Shown piece after piece: positions 49,681-63,554 of a stretch of DNA of 64,000 nucleotides; position 1 is the first letter of the stretch; every line of letters starts with the position of its first letter. The notes below the pieces were generated by a model, which searched no databases, was not told the origin of the DNA, and was given only the letters and a program-made list of their open reading frames with translations. The position numbers and the translations under genes were made by a program. Source of the stretch: Enterobacter hormaechei subsp. xiangfangensis (GTDB lineage: Bacteria; Pseudomonadota; Gammaproteobacteria; Enterobacterales; Enterobacteriaceae); NCBI RefSeq assembly GCF_001729785.1, contig NZ_CP017183.1, positions 4,030,001 to 4,094,000 of the forward strand, in the 5' to 3' direction.

Positions 49681-50720
49681 ACAGTATGCGCCGGCGATTA
49701 ATGGTGTTGCTGGCGGTTATTCTGCTATTTTTTCAACTCATTAGCGTAGTCTGGCTGTGGCATGAGAGCCGCGAGCAGATCGGTTTTCTGGTGAACGAAA
49801 CGTTGTCCGCTAAAGCACGCAACAACCATGTCGAAAAAGAGATCCGCGAAGCCATTGCCTCCCTGCTGGTCCCTTCACTGGTGATGGTCGGTTTTACCCT
49901 GCTCTTCTCATTCTGGGCAGTCACATGGATCACCCGACCACTCAACAAACTTCGCGCCAGCCTTGCGAACCGTTCGGCGGATAATCTGACTCCCCTGCCG
50001 ATGTATTCTGATATGGAAGAGATAGGCGCAGTAACCACGTCCCTCAACCAACTCCTCGCCCGGCTGGACCACACTATTCAACAGGAACGCCTGTTTACCG
50101 CCGATGCGGCACACGAGTTACGTACGCCGCTGGCGGGGATTAGGCTCCATCTGGAACTGATGGCTCAGTCCGGTTCCCCGCAGGCCACGCCACTGATAAA
50201 CCGGATCGATCAGCTGATGCACACGGTGGAACAGCTGCTGATGCTGGCGCGTGCCGGACAGGCGATGGCCAGCGGCCATTACGATACCGTGAACTGGACT
50301 GAGTCGATCATTGCTCCGCTTAGCCTGGAGCATGAAGCCAAAGAGCATACGGTATTATGGCCGGCCCACAGCACGCTGACGGTACAGGGGGACGCCGTCC
50401 TGTTACGTCTGATGCTAAGGAACCTTCTGGAGAATGCCGCCCGTTACAGCCCGGCAGGCACAACCATTGAAGTGGCATTAACAGCGACGGAGGGGGGTAC
50501 CCGGGTGAGCGTTACCGATCAGGGGCCGGGTATTGATGAGGCGCACCGCCAGTCGATCACCGAACCTTTCCGACGTCTCGACCAGCGCTACGGCGGCAGC
50601 GGCCTTGGGCTGAGCATCGTACAGCGTATCGTACAGCTCCATCATGGTCATTTAACGCTGGAGAACGGCGCTGAGGGCGGCCTCATCGCCAGCTGTTGGT
50701 TACCGACGAAAATAGGATAA
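49677..50720 (+). CDS. pmrB: PmrB (BasS)-like sensor histidine kinase
   Basis: A 347-aa kinase with TM1 (about 8-28), a very short periplasmic loop (29-60), TM2 (61-83), a HAMP linker (RPLNKLRASLANRSADNL), the phospho-accepting His146 in AAHELRTPLAG, and ATPase motifs NLLENAARYSP (N), DQGPGIDE (G1) and GGSGLGLSIVQ (G2). The loop has two ExxE patterns, ESRE (30-33) and EIRE (56-59), of the kind that bind ferric iron in PmrB. The segment EIREAIASLLVP closely follows the corresponding part of PmrB. The ligand is inferred, not shown. Confidence 0.75.
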   Translation: MNSMRRRLMVLLAVILLFFQLISVVWLWHESREQIGFLVNETLSAKARNNHVEKEIREAIASLLVPSLVMVGFTLLFSFWAVTWITRPLNKLRASLANRSADNLTPLPMYSDMEEIGAVTTSLNQLLARLDHTIQQERLFTADAAHELRTPLAGIRLHLELMAQSGSPQATPLINRIDQLMHTVEQLLMLARAGQAMASGHYDTVNWTESIIAPLSLEHEAKEHTVLWPAHSTLTVQGDAVLLRLMLRNLLENAARYSPAGTTIEVALTATEGGTRVSVTDQGPGIDEAHRQSITEPFRRLDQRYGGSGLGLSIVQRIVQLHHGHLTLENGAEGGLIASCWLPTKIG

Positions 50721-50725
50721 AAAAA

Positions 50726-50743
50726 AGCCCCGTTAAGGGGCTT
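50726..50743. terminator. Terminator between convergent pmrB and obgE
   Basis: AAGCCCCGTTAAGGGGCTT is a compact hairpin, with a run of six to seven A before it (T-tract on the minus strand) for obgE. It lies 5 bp after the pmrB stop. Confidence 0.88.
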
Positions 50744-50753
50744 TATACAGGGG

Positions 50754-51944
<1,191 letters not shown>

Positions 51945-52910
51945 TCATTCGCCTGAGCGGGGGACTATTACAACCGCTTCATTTTTGCGCCAACGCCCCC
52001 AGAGACGATGACCAATGGCGGAATACATCGCGCCCGCAACCACGACAAACGCACCGAGATAACCCAACAGGTTGAGCATCGGCTTGACGAAGACATCGGG
52101 CCAGGCCATTGATAATAAATCTGAAAATAACAGCGTAAACAGCGGGGTAAGCGTGATTAAGGCGCTCACCTGTGCTGCCTGCCAGCGCGCCATGGCTTCA
52201 GCCAGCGCGCCATAACCGACCAGCGTATTCAGCCCACAAAAAATGAGGCACGCCAGTTGCCAGTCGCTGAGCTGGGTAATTACACCCGGCTTCGCTAAAG
52301 GCAATAATGCCAGTGTACACAAAGTGTACAGCAAAAAGAGGATCTGCTGTGAGGCAAGACGGCGCAATAACACCTTTTGCGCGACGCCATAACTCACCCA
52401 GACCGTTGCTGCGCCCACCCCAAAAATGACACCCCAGGTGTAATCCGTCAGGCGGGTAAAAATCTCAATCAGGCTGGTGTTAAAGAACATCACCAGCCCG
52501 CAAAGCAGCATACTTGCCCCGATGATCTGCGTGCCGCGCATCTTCTCCTTGAGGATGAATACGCTGGCGACCATCATGCCGACCGGTGAAAGCTGACCAA
52601 TCACCTGCGACGCTGTAGGGCTAAGATATTGCAGGGAAGAGCTGAACAGAATGAAGTTACCGAACAGACCGCCCGTCGCGATAGCCAGTAACACCAGCCA
52701 ACGCGGTTTTCGAAAGATGCGCAGCGGTGGCAGCTTACCTTTGACGGCCAGAATGGCGCCCAGGCCTATGCTTGCCATCAGGAAGCGATAAAACACCACC
52801 GTCGGTGGCTCCATGACTTCCAGTACCTGCTTCATTGCAATTGGCAGCGCACCCCAGCACATTGCGGTAGTGAGCGCCAAAAGAATACCAATGCCGGCCT
52901 GCTGCTTCAT
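51945..52910 (-). CDS. yhbE: YhbE, EamA/DMT-family membrane transporter
   Basis: A 321-aa inner-membrane protein with two EamA repeats, about ten helices (MKQQAGIGILLALTTAMCWG; later GVIFGVGAATVWVSYGVAQK). The start at 52910 matches E. coli YhbE (321 aa). Substrate is unknown. It is separated from rpmA by a terminator hairpin and from obgE by 15 bp. Confidence 0.93.
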   Translation of the reverse strand: MKQQAGIGILLALTTAMCWGALPIAMKQVLEVMEPPTVVFYRFLMASIGLGAILAVKGKLPPLRIFRKPRWLVLLAIATGGLFGNFILFSSSLQYLSPTASQVIGQLSPVGMMVASVFILKEKMRGTQIIGASMLLCGLVMFFNTSLIEIFTRLTDYTWGVIFGVGAATVWVSYGVAQKVLLRRLASQQILFLLYTLCTLALLPLAKPGVITQLSDWQLACLIFCGLNTLVGYGALAEAMARWQAAQVSALITLTPLFTLLFSDLLSMAWPDVFVKPMLNLLGYLGAFVVVAGAMYSAIGHRLWGRWRKNEAVVIVPRSGE

Positions 52911-52951
52911 GCCCGTTTTCCCTACAGAAAATTTTCCGGGTTTCCAATGTA

Positions 52952-52981
52952 AAAAGCCCCGCAACACGTTGCGGGGCTTTA
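52952..52981 (-). terminator. Terminator after rpmA
   Basis: AAAGCCCCGCAAC and GTTGCGGGGCTTT form a 13-bp perfect stem with a 3-nt loop. The minus-strand T-tract completes it, 25 bp after the rpmA stop. Some read-through to yhbE-obgE is expected, as in E. coli. Confidence 0.9.
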
Positions 52982-53005
52982 ATCCGTTACCGGACCGAGA
53001 AAACC

Positions 53006-53263
<258 letters not shown>

Positions 53264-53282
53264 TTAAATCTCTCCTCAGGTC

Positions 53283-53648
<366 letters not shown>

Positions 53649-53851
53649 TCACAATAGGGCGCGAATATTACGCAAAATGCGAGCCTTTGACAAGTGCTAC
53701 CATCAATACATGAAGAAAAAAAACACAACACGTACGGTAACGTTTATCTGAGCCGTTTTTTCAGTACAATCAGCAATACTATTTATAAACCGAAACCCTT
53801 TGTGTACCCATCTCGTGTGGGATAAACAGGATAAAAAGCCCGGCTTTTGCG

Positions 53852-54823
53852 ATGAATTTAGAAAAAATCAATGAGTTAACCGCGCAAGATATGGCGGGTG
53901 TGAATGCAGCAATCCTGGAGCAACTCAACTCTGACGTTCAGCTGATCAATCAGTTGGGCTATTACATCGTCAGCGGCGGCGGTAAACGTATTCGTCCGAT
54001 GATTGCCATTCTGGCCGCACGCGCGGTTGGCTATCAGGGAAATGCCCATGTCACGATCGCGGCGCTGATCGAATTTATCCACACCGCCACCCTGCTTCAC
54101 GACGATGTTGTGGATGAATCAGACATGCGTCGTGGCAAAGCCACCGCCAACGCCGCGTTTGGTAATGCGGCAAGCGTTCTGGTAGGCGATTTTATCTATA
54201 CCCGAGCCTTCCAGATGATGACCAGCCTTGGCTCGCTGAAGGTGCTGGAAGTGATGTCAGAAGCCGTGAACGTTATCGCTGAAGGTGAAGTCCTACAGCT
54301 GATGAACGTCAACGACCCGGACATCACCGAAGAAAACTATATGCGGGTGATTTACAGCAAGACCGCACGTCTGTTCGAAGCCGCCGCGCAGTGCTCTGGC
54401 ATTCTGGCTGGCTGTAGCGAAGCGGAGGAAAAAGGCCTTCAGGACTATGGCCGTTACCTCGGCACCGCGTTCCAGTTGATTGATGATTTGCTGGACTACA
54501 GCGCGGATGGCGAAACGCTCGGTAAAAACGTCGGCGATGACCTGAACGAAGGCAAGCCAACGCTGCCGCTGCTCCACGCGATGCGCAATGGTACACCAGA
54601 GCAGGCGAAAATGATCCGGGAGGCTATCGAGCAGGGAAATGGACGCCATCTTCTGGAACCGGTACTGGAAACAATGGCAATCTGCGGCTCCCTGGAATGG
54701 ACGCGTCAGCGCGCTGAAGAAGAAGCGGACAAAGCCATTGCCGCTATTCAGATCATTCCCGACAGCCCATGGCGTGATGCGCTAATCGGCCTCGCGCACA
54801 TCGCCGTCCAGCGCGACCGTTAA
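53852..54823 (+). CDS. ispB: Octaprenyl diphosphate synthase
   Basis: A 323-aa trans-prenyltransferase making the C40 side chain of ubiquinone and menaquinone. The first aspartate-rich motif is LLHDDVVDESDMRRG and the second QLIDDLLDYSADG; GGGKRIRPMI binds the diphosphate. Near-identical to E. coli IspB and the same length. Confidence 0.97.
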   Translation: MNLEKINELTAQDMAGVNAAILEQLNSDVQLINQLGYYIVSGGGKRIRPMIAILAARAVGYQGNAHVTIAALIEFIHTATLLHDDVVDESDMRRGKATANAAFGNAASVLVGDFIYTRAFQMMTSLGSLKVLEVMSEAVNVIAEGEVLQLMNVNDPDITEENYMRVIYSKTARLFEAAAQCSGILAGCSEAEEKGLQDYGRYLGTAFQLIDDLLDYSADGETLGKNVGDDLNEGKPTLPLLHAMRNGTPEQAKMIREAIEQGNGRHLLEPVLETMAICGSLEWTRQRAEEEADKAIAAIQIIPDSPWRDALIGLAHIAVQRDR

Positions 54824-54834
54824 TCCCTCATCAT

Positions 54835-54856
54835 CTCCCTGCCCCTACGCAGGGAG
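54835..54856 (+). terminator. Possible weak terminator hairpin after ispB
   Basis: CTCCCTG (54835-54841) pairs with CAGGGAG (54850-54856) around an 8-nt loop, 12 bp after the ispB stop. No T-run follows, so it may only stabilise the 3' end. Confidence 0.35.
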
Positions 54857-55051
54857 ACTCCAGTACGCTCCAGTAAATTACATTTACGCGTAAGCCCATC
54901 GGGTTACAGGCCGTATGTATAAAGCCGTGCCTTATTCTGAATATTGCTTCTCGTAACATGAACTTTTTAGAACAGATGTTCGAAGTGAGTATAGTAATGC
55001 TGTCTTTTCACACGAAACGACGTGGACGATAACGAACACAAGGACAGCATT

Positions 55052-55339
55052 ATGGATACAAAATTCATCGACTGGCATTCTGCTGACATTATTGCGGCAC
55101 TGCGTAAAAAAGGAACTTCGCTGGCTGCCGAATCACGTCGTCATGGGCTGAGCTCGTCGACGCTGGCAAACGCCCTGACCCGCCCATGGCCGAAGGGGGA
55201 ACTGATTATCGCGACGGCGCTGGATACGCATCCGTGGGTGATATGGCCGTCACGCTACCACGATCCCATCACCCATGAATTTATCGACAGAACGCGCATG
55301 ATGCGCCAGAGCAAAACGAAGAAAGCGCATCAGGACTGA
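55052..55339 (+). CDS. sfsB: SfsB (Nlp), Ner-like DNA-binding regulator
   Basis: A 95-aa protein homologous to the phage Mu Ner repressor family: IIAALRKKGTSLAAESRRHGLSSSTLANAL is the helix-turn-helix, followed by RPWPKGELIIATAL and IWPSRYH. In E. coli SfsB (92 aa) is linked to CRP-dependent maltose gene expression. The start at 55052 has AAGGA seven bases upstream. It is a compact orphan regulator between ispB and murA. Confidence 0.93.
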   Translation: MDTKFIDWHSADIIAALRKKGTSLAAESRRHGLSSSTLANALTRPWPKGELIIATALDTHPWVIWPSRYHDPITHEFIDRTRMMRQSKTKKAHQD

Positions 55340-55402
55340 TGCACCAGAATTGACAAGAACAGCAATCCCCCGGCCTGTTCTGGCAGGGGGGTGCCGGAAT
55401 GA

Positions 55403-56707
<1,305 letters not shown>

Positions 56708-56712
56708 TCAGC

Positions 56713-56967
56713 TCAAAAACCGTTTAGTTTGCGATCGCGTGCCCACTCCTGTGGGGTGAACGCTTTAATCGACAGGGCGTGGATGCGGTTATCCGCAATG
56801 TATTCCATCAGCGGCGCGTACACAGCCTGCTGTTTCTTCACGCGACTCATTCCGTCGAACATCTCACCCACAGCAATAACCTGGAAGTGACTGCCATCGC
56901 CAGAGACGTGGGCTTCCTGAAGGGAGAGTGCATTCATCAGCACAGTCTGGATTTCATTATTTTCCAT
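56713..56967 (-). CDS. ibaG: IbaG (YrbA), BolA-family acid-stress protein
   Basis: An 84-aa BolA-like protein starting [20 protein letters not shown] at 56967, with [31 protein letters not shown] containing the conserved His of the BolA fold. BolA proteins pair with monothiol glutaredoxins and bind [2Fe-2S]. It is 50 bp upstream of murA and separated from mlaB by a terminator. Confidence 0.95.
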   Translation of the reverse strand: MENNEIQTVLMNALSLQEAHVSGDGSHFQVIAVGEMFDGMSRVKKQQAVYAPLMEYIADNRIHALSIKAFTPQEWARDRKLNGF

Positions 56968-57039
56968 GGGGTCTACATCATCTGATAGTGAAAACAAGCC
57001 CAACATCTTAGAGCAAAGTGGCGCGGTCTTAAACAAGCA

Positions 57040-57072
57040 AAAAGCCCCGACGCGTAAACTGTCGGGGCTTTC
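57040..57072 (-). terminator. Terminator of the mlaFEDCB operon
   Basis: AAAGCCCCGAC and GTCGGGGCTTT form an 11-bp stem with an 11-nt loop that is partly self-complementary. The minus-strand sequence continues TTTGCTTG. It lies 22 bp after the mlaB stop. Confidence 0.8.
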
Positions 57073-57093
57073 AGAAGTAACGTACTGAAAAAA

Positions 57094-57386
57094 TTAGCGA
57101 GGTAATACGTCTTCGGGCAAATTGTAAAGCTGTGCAAGGGTAATCACGTTATCGCTTACCCCCGTCAGGGTGACGCTACTCCCCTGCTTTTTGCCCGTGG
57201 CCACCAGGTGCGCCAGCAGGGCGATACCGGCGGTATCTACCCGCGTGACGCCATGGAGATCAATCAGCGTCACGCCCTGCATCGCGTTATGGCGAGCGTC
57301 CCACAGCGGGTTAAGCAGATCCTGATCCAGCTCTCCCGTCAGCGTCAACGTCTCGCCGTCACGCGCCCAGCTAAGCTGCTGTGACA

Positions 57387-57387
<1 letters not shown>
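57094..57387 (-). CDS. mlaB: MlaB, STAS-domain subunit of the MlaFEDB ABC transporter
   Basis: A 97-aa STAS protein (LTLTGELDQDLLNPLWDARH, IDLHGVTRVDTAGIALLAHL with the STAS Asp-Thr-Ala pattern). MlaB stabilises and activates the ATPase MlaF. Its ATG overlaps the mlaC stop (TAATG). Confidence 0.95.
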
Positions 57388-58040
<653 letters not shown>

Positions 58041-58589
58041 TTAATTCGTCGCGCCTGGCGTCGGTTCGACGTTGGTGTGGTCTTCACTCTGCGCAGGGGC
58101 ATCGTCAGACTTTTTATCACCCCCTTTACTGTTGTAAAGGAACTGACCAATCATATCTTCCAGCACCATCGCTGACTTGGTATCCTGGATTACGCTACCG
58201 TCTTTAAGGATAGTCGTTCCCAGCTCAGGATCTTCAAAACCAACGTTAAGGGCCAGATATTGCTCCCCCAGCAGGCCAGAGGTGCGGATAGAAAGCGAGC
58301 TGGTGTCCGGAATGTGGTTATAGCGCTCTTCGATATCCATCGCGACGCGCGGCAGATAGGTTTTCTCATCAAGCGTAATGTCGGCGACACGTCCGATAAC
58401 GACGCCACCAATACGCACCGGTGAGCGCGCTTTCAGGCCGCCGATGTTATCGAAAGTCGCGTAGATACGGTACGTCGGCTCGGCGCGAACAGAGGTGATG
58501 TCCGCCGCTCGCAGGCAGATGAACAGCGCGGCCAGCAGCGCCAGAAGCAGAAACACGCCAACCCAAATTTCATTTTTTCTCGTTTGCAT
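58041..58589 (-). CDS. mlaD: MlaD, MCE-domain subunit of MlaFEDB
   Basis: A 182-aa inner-membrane-anchored periplasmic protein. The start at 58589 gives MQTRKNEIWVGVFLLLALLA, with a single N-terminal helix, then the MCE domain (YATFDNIGGLKARSPVRIGGVVIGRV) and a hydrophobic C-terminal helix (LEDMIGQFLYNS). It forms the hexameric ring through which lipid passes. E. coli MlaD is 183 aa. Confidence 0.96.
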   Translation of the reverse strand: MQTRKNEIWVGVFLLLALLAALFICLRAADITSVRAEPTYRIYATFDNIGGLKARSPVRIGGVVIGRVADITLDEKTYLPRVAMDIEERYNHIPDTSSLSIRTSGLLGEQYLALNVGFEDPELGTTILKDGSVIQDTKSAMVLEDMIGQFLYNSKGGDKKSDDAPAQSEDHTNVEPTPGATN

Positions 58590-58593
58590 GAAC

Positions 58594-60196
<1,603 letters not shown>

Positions 60197-60423
60197 TTAT
60201 GGTTCCTTACTTACCTTGCTTCACGGCTGGCATGAAGCGTAAATCAGCCCTAAACCCCGCATTTTTACAGAATATTCACTATTGGGGTTAGCGAAAGCTG
60301 GCATTTGTTTTACTTTTCCGGCGCATAAAGTCAAAATTAGGAATTCGTCACGTCTCAGACTTCATCTGGCGCTAAAATTCGTGCGCAGTGGACCAGCGAG
60401 TATACCTGAAGAAAGGACTTTTG

Positions 60424-61401
60424 ATGCTTTTAGCAACAGCACTGTTAATAATTGGTTTACTGTTGGTGGTCTACAGTGCTGACCGTTTGGTCTTTGCCGC
60501 ATCCATTCTCTGTCGACTCATTGGCATGCCGCCCATCATTATCGGCATGACGGTGGTCAGTGTAGGCACATCGCTTCCTGAAATCATCGTTTCTGTTTCA
60601 GCCTCGTTGCATGGCCAGGTTGACCTCGCTATCGGCACCGCGATTGGCTCTAACATCGTCAATATCTTGCTGATTTTAGGCTTAGCCGCATTACTGCATC
60701 CATTTCGCGTACATTCCGATGTTTTGCGTCGTGAATTGCCGCTAATGTTAGTCGTCAGTCTGCTGGCGGGCTATGTGCTTTATGACGGGGTGCTGAGCGT
60801 CGGTGACGGTATATTCCTGCTCGCCCTGGCCGTGATCTGGTTGCTTTACAGCGTGAAGATCGCACGTCTGGCGGAAAAACAGGGTAACGATAGCCTCACG
60901 CGTGAGCACCTCGCCGAGCTGCCCCGGGAAGGGACCTTACCCGTCGCCCTGCTGTGGCTGGGCGTCGCGCTGATTATCATGCCAATGGCCACGCGGATGG
61001 TGGTCGATAACGCGACGGTGCTGGCGAACGCGTTTGCGATGAGCGAACTGACAATCGGTCTGACGGTCATCGCTATCGGCACCAGCCTGCCAGAGCTGGC
61101 TACCGCCATCGCCGGGGCGCGTAAAGGGGAAGATGATATCGCCATCGGCAATATCATTGGCTCGAATATTTTCAATATCGTGATCGTGACGGGGCTGCCG
61201 GCGTTAATTTCGCCGGGACCGTTTAACCCTATGGTTTTCACGCGCGATTACGGTGTGATGCTGCTGGTCAGCGTGATTTTCGCCCTGCTCTGCTGGCGGC
61301 GAAAAGAGCAGATCGGCAAAGGCGCGGGCGCGCTGCTGACGGGTGGATTTATCGTATGGCTGGCGATGCTGTACTGGCTCTCGCCACTTCTCTCTGGGTA
61401 A
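60424..61401 (+). CDS. yrbG: YrbG, Ca2+/Na+:H+ exchanger family protein
   Basis: A 325-aa inner-membrane antiporter of the CaCA family. The start at 60424 (MLLATALLIIGLLLVVYSADRLV) follows AAAGGAC and matches E. coli length. The two alpha-repeats each contain the ion-binding motif: GTSLPEIIVSVSASL with GSNIVNILL, and GTSLPELATAIAG with GSNIFNIVIV. In E. coli yrbG is the first gene of the yrbG-kdsD-kdsC-lptC-lptA-lptB cluster and its physiological ion is uncertain. Confidence 0.93.
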   Translation: MLLATALLIIGLLLVVYSADRLVFAASILCRLIGMPPIIIGMTVVSVGTSLPEIIVSVSASLHGQVDLAIGTAIGSNIVNILLILGLAALLHPFRVHSDVLRRELPLMLVVSLLAGYVLYDGVLSVGDGIFLLALAVIWLLYSVKIARLAEKQGNDSLTREHLAELPREGTLPVALLWLGVALIIMPMATRMVVDNATVLANAFAMSELTIGLTVIAIGTSLPELATAIAGARKGEDDIAIGNIIGSNIFNIVIVTGLPALISPGPFNPMVFTRDYGVMLLVSVIFALLCWRRKEQIGKGAGALLTGGFIVWLAMLYWLSPLLSG

Positions 61402-61414
61402 ACGGAAACGCATT

Positions 61415-62401
61415 ATGTCGCAAATAGAATTGCAGCCGGGTTTTGACTTTCAGAAAGCAGGCAAAGACGTTCTGGAGATTGAACGTGAAGGTCTGGCGCA
61501 GTTAGATCAGTACATTAATCAGGATTTTAGTCTGGCCTGTGAGAAGATGTTCTACTGCGCCGGTAAAGTCGTGGTGATGGGGATGGGCAAATCCGGCCAT
61601 ATCGGGCGCAAAATGGCGGCGACCTTTGCCAGTACCGGCACGTCGTCATTCTTCGTTCATCCCGGTGAAGCCGCGCACGGTGACCTCGGCATGGTTACGC
61701 CGCAGGACGTGGTTATTGCGCTGTCCAACTCCGGGGAATCGAATGAAATCCTGGCGTTGATCCCGGTGCTGAAGCGTCTGCACGTACCGCTGATTTGCAT
61801 GACCAGCCGCCCGGAAAGCAGCATGGCGCGCGCGGCGGATATTCACCTGTGCGTGAAGGTGCCTAAAGAAGCCTGCCCGCTGGGGCTGGCGCCGACCTCC
61901 AGCACAACCGCCGCGCTGGTGATGGGCGATGCCCTTGCCGTTGCGCTGCTGGAAGCCCGCGGTTTTACGCCAGAAGATTTCGCCCTGTCTCACCCCGGCG
62001 GCGCGCTCGGGCGCAAACTGCTGCTGCGGGTTAACGATATTATGCACACCGGGGATGAGATCCCGCACGTCAGCAAAGAGGCCTCTTTGCGCGACGCGTT
62101 ACTGGAGATCACCCGTAAAAACCTGGGCATGACGGTTATCTGCGACGATCTGATGAAGATTCAGGGCATTTTCACCGACGGCGACCTGCGCCGGGTATTC
62201 GATATGGGTGTGGATGTCCGAACGCTGGGCATCGCTGATGTAATGACACCAGGAGGGATCCGCGTCCGTCCGGGTACGCTGGCGGTAGATGTACTGAACC
62301 TGATGCAGTCCCGTCATATTACCTCAGTGATGGTTGCCGATGGCGACCAACTGCTGGGTGTGGTACATATGCATGATCTGCTGCGCGCTGGCGTAGTGTA
62401 A
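61415..62401 (+). CDS. kdsD: Arabinose-5-phosphate isomerase KdsD
   Basis: A 328-aa enzyme converting ribulose-5-phosphate to arabinose-5-phosphate, the first step of Kdo synthesis for LPS. An SIS domain (about 40-180, GMGKSGHIGRKMAATFASTG, SNSGESNEILALIP) is followed by two CBS domains (about 205-328, MHTGDEIPHV and VMTPGGIRVRPG). The start at 61415 (MSQIELQPGFDF) equals E. coli; a longer frame upstream overlaps yrbG and is not conserved. Confidence 0.97.
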   Translation: MSQIELQPGFDFQKAGKDVLEIEREGLAQLDQYINQDFSLACEKMFYCAGKVVVMGMGKSGHIGRKMAATFASTGTSSFFVHPGEAAHGDLGMVTPQDVVIALSNSGESNEILALIPVLKRLHVPLICMTSRPESSMARAADIHLCVKVPKEACPLGLAPTSSTTAALVMGDALAVALLEARGFTPEDFALSHPGGALGRKLLLRVNDIMHTGDEIPHVSKEASLRDALLEITRKNLGMTVICDDLMKIQGIFTDGDLRRVFDMGVDVRTLGIADVMTPGGIRVRPGTLAVDVLNLMQSRHITSVMVADGDQLLGVVHMHDLLRAGVV

Positions 62402-62415
62402 TGAAGGATAAGACA

Positions 62416-62982
62416 ATGAGTAATGCGGGTGCATCCCTTGCAACCTGTTATGGCCCGGTGAGCGCCCACATGATGTCAAAGGCGGAAAATATCCGCCTGC
62501 TGATCCTCGATGTGGATGGTGTGCTCTCCGACGGTCTGATTTATATGGGCAATAACGGCGAAGAGCTGAAAGCCTTTAACGTTCGCGACGGTTACGGTAT
62601 CCGCTGTGCGCTCACGTCCGGTATTGAAGTTGCAATCATCACCGGGCGGAAAGCTAAACTGGTAGAAGATCGGTGTGAAACGCTGGGCATTACGCATCTC
62701 TATCAGGGACAGTCTGATAAGATGGTAGCCTTCCGGGATTTGCTGGGAAAACTGGCCATTGCGCCAGAGAATGTGGCATACGTCGGGGATGATTTGATCG
62801 ACTGGCCAGTCATGGCGGAGGTGGGTCTGAGCATCGCCGTGGCTGACGCGCACCCGCTGCTGATCCCGCGTGCTGATTACGTTACCCATATTCACGGTGG
62901 CCGTGGCGCCGTCCGTGAAGTCTGCGATCTGCTTCTGCTGGCGCAGGGCAAGCTTGATGAGGCGAAAGGGCAATCGATATGA
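62416..62982 (+). CDS. kdsC: Kdo-8-phosphate phosphatase KdsC
   Basis: A 188-aa HAD phosphatase that removes the phosphate from Kdo-8-P. The nucleophile and acid/base Asp32 and Asp34 lie in LDVDGVLSDG, with TGRKAKLVEDR and GDDLIDWPVM as later motifs. The start at 62416 (MSNAGASLATCYGPVS) matches E. coli length. The 3' end overlaps lptC by 4 bp (ATGA). Confidence 0.97.
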   Translation: MSNAGASLATCYGPVSAHMMSKAENIRLLILDVDGVLSDGLIYMGNNGEELKAFNVRDGYGIRCALTSGIEVAIITGRKAKLVEDRCETLGITHLYQGQSDKMVAFRDLLGKLAIAPENVAYVGDDLIDWPVMAEVGLSIAVADAHPLLIPRADYVTHIHGGRGAVREVCDLLLLAQGKLDEAKGQSI

Positions 62983-63554
62983 GTAAAACCAGACGTTGGG
63001 TTATCATTCTGCTTGCGCTTGTCGCCCTGATACTGATTGGCGTAAATCTCGCTGACCGCGATGATACGCAAGCGGAAGTGGTTAACACGAGCGACCCGAC
63101 CTATAAAAGCGATCACAGCGACACCGTGGTCTATAGCCCGGAAGGTGCGCTGAACTATCGCCTCGTTGCTCAGCATGTAGAATATTTTTCAGATGACGGC
63201 ACCTCGTGGTTTACCCAGCCGGTCCTGACCACCTTTGATACGGACAAAGTGCCGACGTGGTCAATCAAGTCTGACCGGGCAAAACTGACAAATGACCGTA
63301 TGCTTTACCTGTATGGTCACGTTGAAGTCAACGCCCTGACCGCTGACGCGCAACTGCGAAAAATTACGACGGATAACGCCCAGATCAACCTGGTCACCCA
63401 GGATGTCACGTCGCAGGATTTAGTCACCCTGTATGGCACAACATTTAATTCCAGCGGTTTAAGAATGCGCGGGAACTTACGCAGCAAAAACGCCGAGCTG
63501 ATTGAAAAGGTTAGAACCTCCTATGAAATTCAAAACAAACAAACTCAGCCTTAA
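62979..63554 (+). CDS. lptC: LptC, inner-membrane bitopic LPS transport protein
   Basis: A 191-aa protein with one N-terminal helix (RRWVIILLALVALILIGVNLA) and a periplasmic beta-jellyroll (about 60-185). It takes LPS from LptB2FG and passes it to LptA. Same length as E. coli LptC. Overlaps kdsC by 4 bp at its start and lptA by 32 bp at its end. Confidence 0.97.
   Translation: MSKTRRWVIILLALVALILIGVNLADRDDTQAEVVNTSDPTYKSDHSDTVVYSPEGALNYRLVAQHVEYFSDDGTSWFTQPVLTTFDTDKVPTWSIKSDRAKLTNDRMLYLYGHVEVNALTADAQLRKITTDNAQINLVTQDVTSQDLVTLYGTTFNSSGLRMRGNLRSKNAELIEKVRTSYEIQNKQTQP

Noticed and set aside
55365-55398. C-rich/G-rich stem between convergent sfsB and murA as a terminator
   Set aside because: The pairing is irregular and no T-tract is present on either strand.
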